Positions 52,075-64,000 of a stretch of DNA of 64,000 nt are shown here, one piece after another. The notes under the pieces were generated by a model. That model searched no databases. It was not told the origin of the DNA and saw nothing but the letters and a program-made list of their open reading frames with translations. The position numbers and the translations under genes were made by a program. The stretch covers positions 317,501-381,500 of the forward strand of contig JBBBDQ010001293.1 of the NCBI GenBank assembly GCA_037127315.1, written 5' to 3'. The first letter of the stretch is position 1. Every line of letters begins with the position of its first letter. The DNA is from Ascarosepion bandense (Eukaryota > Mollusca > Cephalopoda > Sepiida > Sepiidae).

Positions 52075-55000
52075 GCAACAACGTTTACAAATGTAAGTTT
52101 TGAATTCAGAGCTGTATATCTCTTAGTTTTGTTGGTAATTAAGGTTAAAAATCCCAATCTATTCTGCAATTTAGCCTACTATCAACCGGAAACGAGATGG
52201 AGTCAAACCATTCATAAACATATTTGCATGAATATAAGACCTAAAAAAAGGTAAATGAAGTAAGTCAAAGGAAAGGACTATAAATAAATTACAAGAAAAC
52301 TGAATGTATGGTCATCAGCAAATGGAGGAGCTCAAAATGCCAATTACAGGTTGAGGATACTAGCAACAACGTCTACAAATGTAAGTTTTGAATTCAGAGC
52401 TGTATATCTCTTAGTTTGGTTGGTAATTAAGGTTAAAAATCCCAATATATTCTGCAATTTAGCCTACTATCAACCGGAAACGAGATGGAGTCAAACCATT
52501 CATAAACATATTTGCATGAATAAAGACCTAAAAAAAGGTAAATGAAGTCAAGGAAAGGACTATAAATAAATTACAAAGAAAACTGAATGTATGGTCATCA
52601 GCAAATGGAGGAGCTCAAAATGCCAATTACAGGTTGAGGATACTAGCAACAACGTCTACAAATGTAAGTTTTGAATTCAGAGCTGTATATCTCTTAGTTT
52701 GGTTGGTAATTAAGGTTAAAAATCCCAATCTATTCTGCAATTTAGCCTACTATCAACCGGAAACGAGATGGAGTCAAACCATTCATAAACATATTTGCAT
52801 GAATATAAGACCTAAAAAAAGGTAAATGAAGTAAGTCAAAGGAAAGGACTATAAATAAATTACAAGAAAACTTAATGTATGGTCATCAGCAAATGGAGGA
52901 GCTCAAAATGCCAATTACAGGTTGAGGATACTAGCAACAGCGTCTACAAATGTAAGTTTTGAATTCAGAGCTGTATATCTCTTAGTTTGGTTGGTAATTA
53001 AGGTTAAAAATCCCAATCTATTCTGCAATTTAGCCTACTATCAACCGGAAACGAGATGGAGCAAACCATTCTTAAACATATTTGCATGAATATAAGACCT
53101 AAAGGTAAATGAAGTCAAAGGAAAGGACTATAAATAAATTACAAGAAAACTGAATGTATGGTCATCAGCAAATGGAGGAGCTCAAAATGCCAATTACAGG
53201 TTGAGGATACTAGCAACAACGTCTACAAATGTAAGTTTTGAATTCAGAGCTGTATATCTCTTAGTTTGGTTGGTAATTAAGGTTAAAAATCCCAATCTAT
53301 TCTGCAATTTAGCCTACTATCAACCGGAAACGAGATGGGAGTCAAACCATTCATAAACATATTTTGCGTGAATATAAGACCTAAAAAAAGGTAAATGAAG
53401 TAAATTGAAAGGACTATAAATAAATTACAAGAAAACTGAATGTATGGTCGTAACCAAATGGGAGCTCAAAATGCCAATTATAGGTTGAGGATACTAGCAA
53501 CAACGTCTACAAATGTAAGTTTTGAATTCAGAGCTGTATATCTCTTAGTTTGGTTGGTAATTAAGGTTAAAAATCCCAATCTATTCTGCAATTTAGCCTA
53601 CTATCAACCGGAAACGAGATGGAGTCAAACCATTCATAAACATATTTGCATGAATATAAGACCTAAAAAAAGGTAAATGAAGTAAGTCAAAGGAAAGGAC
53701 TATAAATAAATTACAAGAAAACTGAATGTATGGTCATCAGCAAATGGAGGAGCTCAAAATGCCAATTACAGTTTGAGGGATACTAGCAACAACGTCTACA
53801 AATGTAAGTTTTGAATTCAGAGCTGTATATCTCTTAGTTTGGTTGGTAATTAAGGTTAAAATCCCAATCTATTCTGCAATTTAGCCTACTATCAACCGGA
53901 AACGGTATAGATTATGACAGTCATAAACATATTTTGCATGAATATAAGACCTAAAAAAAGGTAAATGAAGTAAGTCAAAGGAAAGGACTATAAATAAATT
54001 ACAAGAAAACTGAATGTGGTCATCAGCAAATGGAGGAGCTCAAAATGCCAATTACAGGTTGAGGATACTAGCAACAACGTCTACAAATGTAAGTTTTGAA
54101 TTCAGAGCTGTATATCTCTTAGTTTGGTTGGTAATTAAGGTTAAAAAAATCCCAATCTATTCGGCAATTTAGCCTAATATCAACAGGAAACGAGATGGAG
54201 TCAAACATTTCATGGCATATTTGCATGAATATAAGACCTAAAAAAAGGTAAATGAAGTAAGTCAAAAGGAAAGAAAAGGACTATAAATAAATTACAAGAA
54301 AGCGGATGTATGGTCATCAGCAAATGGAGGAGCTTAAAATGCAGTACAGGTTGAGGATACTAGCAACAACGTCTACAAATGTAAGTTTGAATTTAAGAGC
54401 TGTATATCTCTTAGTTTGGTTGGTAATTAAGGTTAAAAAAATCCCAATCTATTCTGCAGTTTAGCCTACTATCAACAGGAAACGAGATGGAGTCAAACAT
54501 TTCATAAACATATTTCCATGAATATAAGACCTAAAAAAAGGTAAATGAAGTCAAAGGAAAGGACTATAAATAAATTACAAGAAAACTGAATGTATGGTCA
54601 TCAGCAAATGGAGGAGCTCAAAATGCCAATTACAGGTTGAGGATACTAGCAACAACGTCTACAAATGTAGTTTTGAATTCAGAGCTGTATATCTCTTAGT
54701 TTGGTTGGTAATTAAGTTTAAAATCCCAATCTGTTCTGCAATTTAATACCTACTATCAACAGGAAGCGAGATGAGTCAAACATTTCATAAGCATATTTGC
54801 ATGAATATAAGACCTAAAAAAAGGTAAATGAAGTAAGTCAAAGGAAGAAAGGACTATAAATAAATTACAAGAAAACTGAATGTATGGTCATCAGCAAATG
54901 GAGGAGCTCAAAATACCAATTACAGAGTTGAGGGATACTGACAACAACGTCTACAAATGTAAGTTTTGAATTCAGAGCTGTATATCTCTTAGTTTGGTTG

Positions 55001-58000
55001 GTAATTAAGGTTAAAAATCCCAATCTATTCTGCAATTTAGCCTACTATCAACAGGAAACGAGATGGAGTCAAAAATTTCATAAACATATTTGCATGAATA
55101 TAAGACCTAAAAAAAGGTAAATGAAGTCAAAGGAAAGGACTATAAATAAATTACAAGAAAACTGAATGTATGGTCATCAACCCAAATGGAGGAGCTCAAA
55201 ATGCCAATTACAGGTTGAGGATACTAGCAACAACGTCTACAAATGTAGTTTTTGAATTCAGAGCTGTATATCTCTTAGTTTTGGTTGGTAATTAAGGTTA
55301 AAAATCCCAATCTATTCTGCAATTTAGCCTACTATCAACAGGAAACGAGATGGAGTCAAAAAATTTCATAAACATATTTGCATGAATATAAGACCTAAAA
55401 GGTAAATGAAGTCAAAGGAAAGGACTATAAATAAATTACAAGAAAACTGAATGTATGGTCATCAGCAAATGGAGGAGCTCAAAATGCCAATTACAGGTTG
55501 AGGATACTAGCAACAACGTCTACAAATGTAAGTTTTGAATTCAGAGCTGTATATCTCTTGGATTTGGTTGTTAATTAAGAGTTAAAAATCCCAATCTATT
55601 CTGCAATTTAGCCTACTATCAACAGGAAACGAGATGAATTCAAACATTTCATAAACATATTTCCATGAATATAAGACCTAAAAAGGAGTAAATGAAGTCA
55701 AGGAAAGGACTATAAATAGAGTACAAGAAAACTGAATGTATAGTCATCAGCAAATGGAGGAGCTCAAAATACCAATTACAGGTTGAGGATACTAGCAACA
55801 ACGTCTACAAATGTAAGTTTTGAATTCAGAGCTTTGTATATCTCTTAGTTTGGTTAGTAATTAAGGTTAAAAATCCCAATCTATTCTGCAATTTAGCCTA
55901 CTATCAACCGGAAACGAGATGGAGTCAAACCATTCATAAACATATTTGCATGAATATGAGACCTAAAAGGTAAATGAAGTCAAAGGAAAGGACTATAAAT
56001 AAATTACAAGAAAATGGATGTATGGTCATCAGCAAATGGAGGAGCTCAAAATGCCAATTACAGGTTGAAGATCACTAGCAACAACGTCTAAATGTAAGTT
56101 TTGAATTGAGCTGTATATCTCTTAGTTTGGTTGGTAATTAAGGTTAAAAATCCCAATCTATTCTGCAATTTAGCCTACTATCAACAGGAAACGAGATGGA
56201 GTCAAAAATTTCATAAACATATTTGCATGAATATAAGACCTAAAAAGGTAAATGAAGTCAAAGGAAAGGACTATAAATAAATTACAAGAAAAACTGAATG
56301 TATGGTCATCAGCAAATGGAGGAGCTCAAAATGCCAATTACAGGTTGAGGATACTAGCAACAACGTCTACAAATGTAAGTTTTGAATTCCAGAGCTGTAT
56401 ATCTCTTAGTTTGGTTGGTAATTAAGGTTAAAAATCCCAATCTATTCTGCAATTTAGCCTACTATCAGCCGGAAACGAGATGAGTCAAACCATTCATAAA
56501 CATATTTGCATGAATATAAGACCTAAAAAAAGGTAAATGAAGTCAAAGGAAAGGACAATAAATAAATTACAAGAAAACTGAATGTATGGTCATCAGCAAA
56601 TGGAGGAGCTCAAAATGCCAATTACAGGTTGAGGATACTAGCAACAACGTCTACAAATGTAAGTTTTGAATTCAGAGCTGTATATCTCTTAGTTTGGTTG
56701 GTAATTAAGGTTAAAAATCCCAATCTATTCTGCAATTTAGCCTACTATCAACGAAACGAGATGGAGTCAAACCATTCATAAACATATTTGCATGAATATA
56801 AGACCCTAAAAAAATCAATGAAGTCAAAAAGGAAAGGACTATAAATAAATTACAAGAAAACTGAATGTGGTCATCAGCAAATGGAGGAGCTCAAAATGCC
56901 AATTACAGGTTGAGGATACTAGCAACAACGTCTACAAATGTAAGTTTTGAATTCAAATTTCTGTATATCTCTTAGTTTGGTTGGTAATTAAGGTTAAAAA
57001 TCCCAATCTGTTCTGCAATTTAGCCTACTATCAACAGGAAACGAGATGGAGTCAAACATTTCATAAACATATTTGCATGAATATAAGACCTAAAAAAAGG
57101 TAAATGAAGTAGTCAAAGGAAAGGACTATAAATAAGTTACAAAGAAAACTGAATGTATGGTCATCAGCAAATGGAGGAGCTCCAAATGCCAATTACAGGT
57201 TGAGGATACTGGCAACAACGTCTACAAATGTAAGTTTTGAATTCAGAGCTGTATATCTCTTAGTTTGGTTGAAAATGAAATTAAGGTTAAAAGTCCAAAT
57301 CTATTCTGCAATTTAGCCTACTATCAACCGGAAACGAGATGGAGTCAAACCATTCATAAACATATTTGCATGAATATAAGACCTAAAAAACGGTAAATGA
57401 AGTAAGTCAAACGAAAGGACTATAAATAAATTACAAGAAAACTGAATGTATGGTCATCAGCAAATGGAGGAGCTCAAAATGCCAATTACAGGTTGAGGAT
57501 ACTAGCAACAACGTCTACAAATGTAAGTTTTGAATTCAGAGCTGTATATCTCTTAGTTTGGTTGGTAATTAAGGTTAAAAATCACAATCTATTCTGCAAT
57601 ATAGCCTACTATCAACCGGAAACGAGATGGAGTCAAACCATTCATAAACATATTTGCATGAATATAAGACCTAAAAAAAGGTAAATGAATTAAGTCAAAG
57701 GAAAGGACTATAAATAAATTACAAGAAAACTGAATGTATGGTCAACAGCAAATGGAGGAACTCAAAATGCCAATTACAGGTTGAGGACACGAAAACAACG
57801 TCTACAAATGTAAGCTGAATTCAGAGCTGTATATCTCTTAGCTTGCTGGTAATACACAGAAATCCCAATCATACCACTTACTATCAACTGGAAACGAGAT
57901 GGAGTCAAACCATTCATAAACATATTTGCATGAATATGAGACCTAAAAAAGGTAAACAAGTCAAAAGGAAAAGGACTATAAATAAATTACAAGAAAACTG

Positions 58001-61000
58001 AATGTATGGTCATCAGCAAATGGAGGAGCTCAAATGCCAATTATAGGTTGAGGATACTTTAGCAACAACGTCTTACAACAAGTTTTGAATTCAGAGCTGT
58101 ATATCTCTTAGTTTGGTTGGTAAATTACAAGTCAAAAATCCACCTATTCTGCAATTTAGCCTACTATCAACAGGAAACGAGATGGAGTCAAAAATTTCTA
58201 CAAACATATTTGGTATGAATATAAGACCTAAAAAAAGGTAGCCAAAGTCAAAGGAAAGCGACTATAAATAAATTACAAGAAAATCCGAAACGTATGGTCA
58301 TCAGCAAATGGAGGAGCTCAAAATGCCAATTGCAGGTTGAGGATACTACAACAACGTTCAAATGTAAGTTTTGAATTCAGAGCTGTATATCTCTTAGTTT
58401 GGTTGGTATCATAGTTAAAATCCCAATCTATTCTGCAATTTAGCCTACTATCAACCGGAAAACGAGATGGAGTCAAACCATTCATAAACATATTTACATG
58501 AATATAAGACCCAAAAAAAGGTAAATGAAGTCAAAGGAAAGGACAATAAATAAATATATACCAGAATTGAATGTGCTACGCCCAAAATGGAGAGCTCAAA
58601 ATGCCAATTACAGGTTGAGGTTTAGCAACAACGTTCACAAATGTAAGTTTTTGAATTCAGAGCTGCATATCTCTTAGTTTGGTTGGTAATTAAGGTTAAA
58701 AATCCCAATCTATTCTGCAATTTAGCCTACTATCAACCGGAAACGAGATGGAGTCAAACCATTCATAAAAATATATTTGCATGAATATAAGACCTAAAAA
58801 AGGTAAATGAAGTCAAAGGAAAGGACTATAAATAAATTACGAAAATTGAATGTATGGTCATCAGCAAATGGAGGAGCTCAAAATGCCAATTACAGGTTGA
58901 GGACAATAGCACAACGTCTACAAATGGAAGTTTTGAATTTAGGATATATTCTAGTTTGCTCAACATACAAAAACTGCACTGTTCTGCAATTTAGCCACTA
59001 TCAACAGGAAACGAGATGGAGTCAAACATTTATAAAACATATTTGCATGAATATAAGACCTAAAAAGGCGTAAATGGGTAAGTCAAAGAAAGGACTATAA
59101 ATAAATTACAAGAAAACTGAATGTATGGTCATCATAAACAGAGCTCCAAATGCCTAACAGGTTGAGGAGACCACAACAACGTCTACAACAAGTTTTGACC
59201 CAGAGTTGCAATTTTTTAGTTTGGTTGGTACTCAAGGTTAAAAATCCCAACTATTCTGCAATTTAGCCTACTACTGGCAGGAAACGAGATGGTGTGCTCA
59301 GAACATTTCATAAACACTGTGCTTAACAGCAAGGATTCAAAATAAATGAAGTCAAAGGAAAGGACTATAACAAATTACAAGAAAACTGAATGTATGGTCA
59401 TCACAAATGGAGAGCCAAATGCTGGAATACAGGTTGAGGATACCAAGAACAACGTCTACAAATGTAAGTTTTGAATTCAGAGCTGCATATCTCTTAGTTT
59501 GGTTGGTAATTAAGGCTAAAAATCCCAATCTATTCTGTATCAGGCCTACTATCAACTGGAAACTGAGATGAGTCAAACCATTCATAAACATATTTGCATG
59601 AATATAAGACCTAAAAAAAGGTAACAAGTCAGTAAAGAATTTGCAAATAAAACAAAGAAAACTGAATGTATGGTCATCAGCAACAGGAGCTAACATGCTA
59701 AATACAGGTTGAGACAATAGCAAGCAAATGTCTACAAATGTAAGTTTTGAATTCAGAGCTGTATATCTCTTAGTTTGGTTGGTACTATGCTAAAAATCCC
59801 AATCTATTCTGCAGAATGGCCATCAACCGGAAACGAGATGGAGTCAAACCATTCATAAACATATATTTGCATGAATATAAGACTCAAAAAAGGTAAATGA
59901 AGTCAGCAGTGACTGCAATAAATTGGCAAGAAAACTGAATGTATGGTCATCAGCAAATGGAGAGAGCTAAAATGCCACCACAGGTTGAGGATACTAAAGC
60001 AACAACGTCTACAAATGTAAGTTTTGAATTTCAGAGCTGTATATCTCTTAGCTTCTGTTGGTAATTAAGGTTAAAAATCCCAATCTATTCTGCAATTTAG
60101 CCTACTATCAACCGGAAACGAGATGGAGTCAAACCATCTATAAATATATTTGCATGAATATAAGACCTAAAAAAAGGTAAATGAAGTCAAAGGAAAGGGG
60201 ACACAAACAATTTCAGTACAAAACTGAATGTATGGTCATCAGCAAATGGAGGAGCTCAAATGCCAATTACAGGTGTTGAGGATACTAGCAACAACGTCTA
60301 CAAATGTAAGTTTTGAATTCAGAGCTGTATATCTCTTAGTTTGGTTGGTAATTAAGGCTAAAATCCCAATCTATTCTGGCAATTTAGCCTACTATCAACC
60401 GGAAACGAGATGGAGTCAAACCATCTATAAACATATTTGCATGAATATAAGACCTAAAAAAAAGGTAACGAAGTCAGTTGAAAGACCATAAATAAATTAC
60501 AAGAAACTGAATGCATGGTCATCAGCAAAATGGATGAGCTCAAAATGCCAATTACAGGTTGAGGATACTAGCAACAACGTCTACAAATGTAAGTTTTGAA
60601 TTCAGAGCTGTATATCTCTTAGTTTGGTTGGTAACAGGTTAAAAATCCTGAATCTGTTCTGCAATTTAGCCTACTATCAACAGGAAAACGAGATGGAGTC
60701 AAACATTTTACAAAAACATATTTGTACGAATACAAGACCTAAAAAAAGCAAATGAAGCAAGTCAGCAGTGACTCGCAAACAAATTACAAGAAAAACTGAA
60801 TGTGCGGTCATCAGCAAATGGAGAGTGAGCTCAAAATGCCAATTACAGGTTGAGGATACTAGCGCAACAACGTTCAAAATGTAAGTTTTGAACGAGCTGC
60901 ATATCTCAGGTTTGGTTGGCAATTAAGGTTAAAATCCAAATTGTTCGTAATAGCCTAAGCTATCAACCGGAAACGAGATGGAGTCAAACCATTCATAAAC

Positions 61001-64000
61001 ATATTTACGAATATAAGACCTAAAAAAGGTAAATGAAGCGTGCAAAGTCAAAGGAAAGGACTTATAAATAAATTACAAGAAAACTGAATGTATATGGGTC
61101 AACAAAACGATACTCAAATGCCAATTATGTTGAGGATAATAGTTACAACAACGTCTACAAATGTGGGTTGAATTCAGAGCTGTATACTTTAGTTCTGGTT
61201 GGTAATTAAGGTTAAAAATCCCAATCTGCCCCGCAATATAGCCTACTATCAACCGAAACGAGATGGAGTCAAACCATTCATAAACATATTTGCATGAATA
61301 TAAGACCTAAAAAGGTAAAATGCTAAGTCAAAGAAAGGACTATAAATAAATTTTCGGCAAAAGAAAAATCAATGTATAACAGCAAAATGGAGGAACTCAA
61401 ATGCCAATTACAGGTTGAGTATACTAAAGAACAACGTTCACAAATGTAAGTTTTAATCGGAGCTGTAACATTCTTAGTCAGTTGGTAATTAAGGTTAAAA
61501 ATCCCAATCTATTCTTGCAATTTAGCCTACTATCAACCGAAAAAAACGATGGAGTCAAAACATTCATAAACATATTTGCATGAATATAAGACCTAAAAAA
61601 AGTTATAAATGAAGTCATGAAAGGACCATAAATAAATTACAAGAAAACTGAATGTATGGTCATCAGCAAATGGAGAAAGCTCAAATGCCATCACAGGTTG
61701 AGGATACTACAACAACGTTCACAAATGGGAAGTTTTTGAATTCAGAGCTGTATATCTCTTAGTTTGGTTGGTAATTAAGGTTAAATATCCCAATCCACCG
61801 TAATTAGCCTACTATCAACCGGAAACGAGATGGAGTCAAACCATTCATAAACATATTTGCATGAATATAAGAAATAAAAAAAGGTAAATGAAGTCAAAGG
61901 AAAGGACTATAAATAAATTACAAGAAAACTGAATGTGCTTGTCATCAGCAAATGGAGGGAGCTCAAAATGCCACTTACAGGTTGAGGATACTAGCAAAAC
62001 AATGTCTATAAATGTAAGTTTTGAATTCAGAGCTGCATATCTCTTAGTTTGGTTGGTAATTAAGGTTAAAATCCCCAATCTATTCTGCACTTAGCCTACT
62101 ATCAACCGGAAAACGGTGGAGTCAAACCATTCATAAACATATTTGCATGAATATATGACCTAAAAAAAGGTAATGAAGTAAGTCTACAGAGAAAGGACTA
62201 AAATAAATTACAAGAAAACTGGAATGTATGGTCATCAGCAAATGGAGGAGCTCAAAATGGACTATGAAGGAGATACTAGCAACAACGTCTACAAATGTAA
62301 GCTGAATTCAGAGCTACATTCTTTAGCTTTGGTTGTACCATGTAAAACTCAATTCATTCTGCAATTTAGCCACTTATCAACCGGAAACGAGATGGAGTCA
62401 AACCATTCATAAACATATTTGCATGAAATGAGCAAGACTCAAAAAAAGCAAATGAAGTAAGTCACAAGCATATGACTATAAATAAATTACAAGAAAACTG
62501 AATTTATGGTCATCAGCAGTCCTGAGGAGCTCAAAATGCCAATTACAGGTTGAGGATACTAGCAACAACGTCTACAAATGTAAGTTTTGAATTCAGAGCT
62601 GTATATCTCTTAGTTTGGTTGGTAATTAAGGTTAAAATCCTAATCCATTCTGCAATTTAGCCTACTATCAACAGGAAAAACGAGATGGGAGTCAAACATT
62701 TCATAAACATATTTCCATGAATATAAGACCTAAAAAAAGGTAAATGAAGTCAAAGGAAAGGACTATAAATAAATTACAAGAAACTGGAATGTATGGTCAT
62801 CAGCAAATGGAGGAGCTCAAAATGCCAATTACAGGTTGAGGATACTAGCAACAACGTCTACAAATGTAAGTTTTGAATTCAGAGCTTCGTATACTTTAGT
62901 TTGGTTGGTAATTAAGGTTAAAAATCCCAATCTATTCGCATTTAGCCTACCATCACTGGTGAACGAGATGGAGTCAAACATTTCATAAACACATTGCAGA
63001 TGAATATATGACCTAAAAAGGTAAAATGAAGTAAGTCAAAGGAAAGGACTATAAATAAATTACAAGAAAACTGAATGTATGGTCATCACAAAATGGAGGA
63101 GCTCAAAATGCCAATTACAGGTTGAGGATACTAGCAACAACGTCTACAAATGTAAGTTTTGAATTCAGAGCTGTATATCTCTTAGTTTGGTTGGTAATTA
63201 AGGTTAAAAATCCCAATCTATTCCTTGACCACGCATTATCAACCGGAAACGAGATGGAGTCAAACCATTCATAAACATATTTGCATGAATATAAGACCTA
63301 AAAAAAGGTAAATGAAGTCAAAGGAAAGGACTATAAATAAATTACAAGAAAACTGAATGTATGGTCATCAGCAAATGGAGGAGCTCAAAATGCCAATTAC
63401 AGGTTGAGTGGCTACTGAACAACGTTCACAAATGTAAGTTTTGAATTCAGAGCTGGGACATTCTCTTAGTTTGGTTGGTAATTAAGGTTAAAATCCCAAT
63501 CTATTCTGCAATTTAGCCTACTATCAACCGGAAACGAGATGGAGTCAAACCATTCATAAACATATTTGCATGAAAATAAGACCTAAAAAAAGGTAATGAA
63601 GTCAAAGGAAAGGACTTGCAAATAAATTACAAGAAAACCGAATGTATGGTCATCAGCAAATGGAGGAGTCTTTCAAAATGCCAATTACAGGTTGAGGATA
63701 CTAGCAACAACGTCTACAAATGTAAGCTTTGAATTCAGAGCTGTATATCTCTTAGTTTGGTTGGTAATTAAGGTTAAAAATCCCAATCTATTCTGCAATT
63801 TAGCCTACTATCAACAGGAAACGAGATGGAGTCAAACATTTCATAAACATATTTGCATGAATATAAGACCTAAAAAAAGGTAAATGAAGTAACAAAGGAA
63901 AGACCATAAATAAATTACAAGAAAACTGAATGTATGGTCATCAGCAAATGGAGGAGCTCAAAATGCCAATTACAAGTTGAGGATACTAGCAACAACGCCT
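52075..64000 (+). repeat. Satellite array, about 284-bp units, at least 42 copies, RTE-derived in part
   Basis: The word GTAAGTTTTGAATTCAGAGC marks each unit. I located 42 positions from 52093 to 63722 with a mean spacing of 283.6 bp (single spacings 279-293). The array runs past the window end. Each unit has an A part with GTCAAAGGAAAGGACTATAA, AAGAAAACTGAATGTATGGTC and AAAATGCCAATTACAGGTTG, which aligns with the RTE reverse transcriptase (sense on the plus strand), and a B part of about 145 bp with TAGCCTACTATCAACCGGAA whose origin I cannot name. Variants include the 4-bp difference GAAGTAAGTCAAAGG/GAAGTCAAAGG and linked sets CAACCGG...CCATTCATAAAC and CAACAGG...ATTTCATAAAC. A 63-codon open frame recurs in several units but is lost in many. 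Confidence 0.97.

Noticed and set aside
52351..63883. A recurring 63-codon open frame in the satellite (MRILATTSTNVSFEF...)
   Set aside because: It is present only in units without indels and is broken in many others. It starts in RTE-derived sequence but in a different frame from the reverse transcriptase, and nothing shows selection for the frame.
52075..64000. Possible CRISPR-like array
   Set aside because: Units are about 284 bp, contiguous and without unique spacers, and the genome is clearly eukaryotic. It is a satellite.

Overview
This is a gene-poor, AT-rich stretch of a metazoan nuclear genome. There are no operons, ribosome binding sites or compact gene layout. Almost everything recognisable is a decayed transposable element, a microsatellite or satellite DNA. 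The mixture is APE-type LINEs, RTE LINEs, a LINE with a restriction-like endonuclease, a Penelope-like element, a Ty3/Gypsy remnant, mariner/Tc1 fragments, MITEs and a tRNA-derived SINE. This suggests a large invertebrate genome, perhaps lophotrochozoan or molluscan. That placement is an inference with low confidence. No intact host gene was found; one 99-codon open frame near 29.0-29.3 kb is the only weak candidate for a host exon.

Layout. 0-4.2 kb: AAT-rich low-complexity DNA, then three truncated copies of a LINE with a restriction-like endonuclease, the first broken by a SINE. 5-16.3 kb: an LTR split by a LINE, LINE 3' ends, an RTE 3' end, SINEs, mariner/Tc1 fragments, and two MITEs with clear terminal inverted repeats. 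17-23.6 kb: two Penelope-like copies arranged head to head, with two LINE copies inserted into one of them. 25.6-33 kb: a small tandem array, RTE pieces, a possible Helitron end with a long hairpin, inverted dimers and a further SINE. 34.5-35.5 kb: a dead mariner. 36.9-41.2 kb: a nearly perfect 0.63 kb LINE inverted repeat, an RTE copy with a 3 x 246 bp internal triplication, and a solo LTR with a 5 bp target duplication. 42.5-44.3 kb: a Gypsy remnant with a SINE in it. 44.4-52 kb: RTE copies (the best preserved at 49.0-50.0 kb), SINEs and a minisatellite. 52.07 kb to the window end: at least 42 tandem copies of a satellite of about 284 bp.

The most interesting result concerns the satellite. 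About 95-140 bp of each unit is recognisably derived from the reverse transcriptase of the local RTE retrotransposon. The same RTE segment is separately tandem-triplicated at 39.8-40.5 kb. The window therefore seems to show a retrotransposon fragment becoming satellite DNA at two stages. Several long inverted repeats (36.9-38.9, 17.4-23.6, 30.1-30.7 and 28.1-28.2 kb) could give hairpin RNA if transcribed. Nothing in the sequence shows that they are transcribed.
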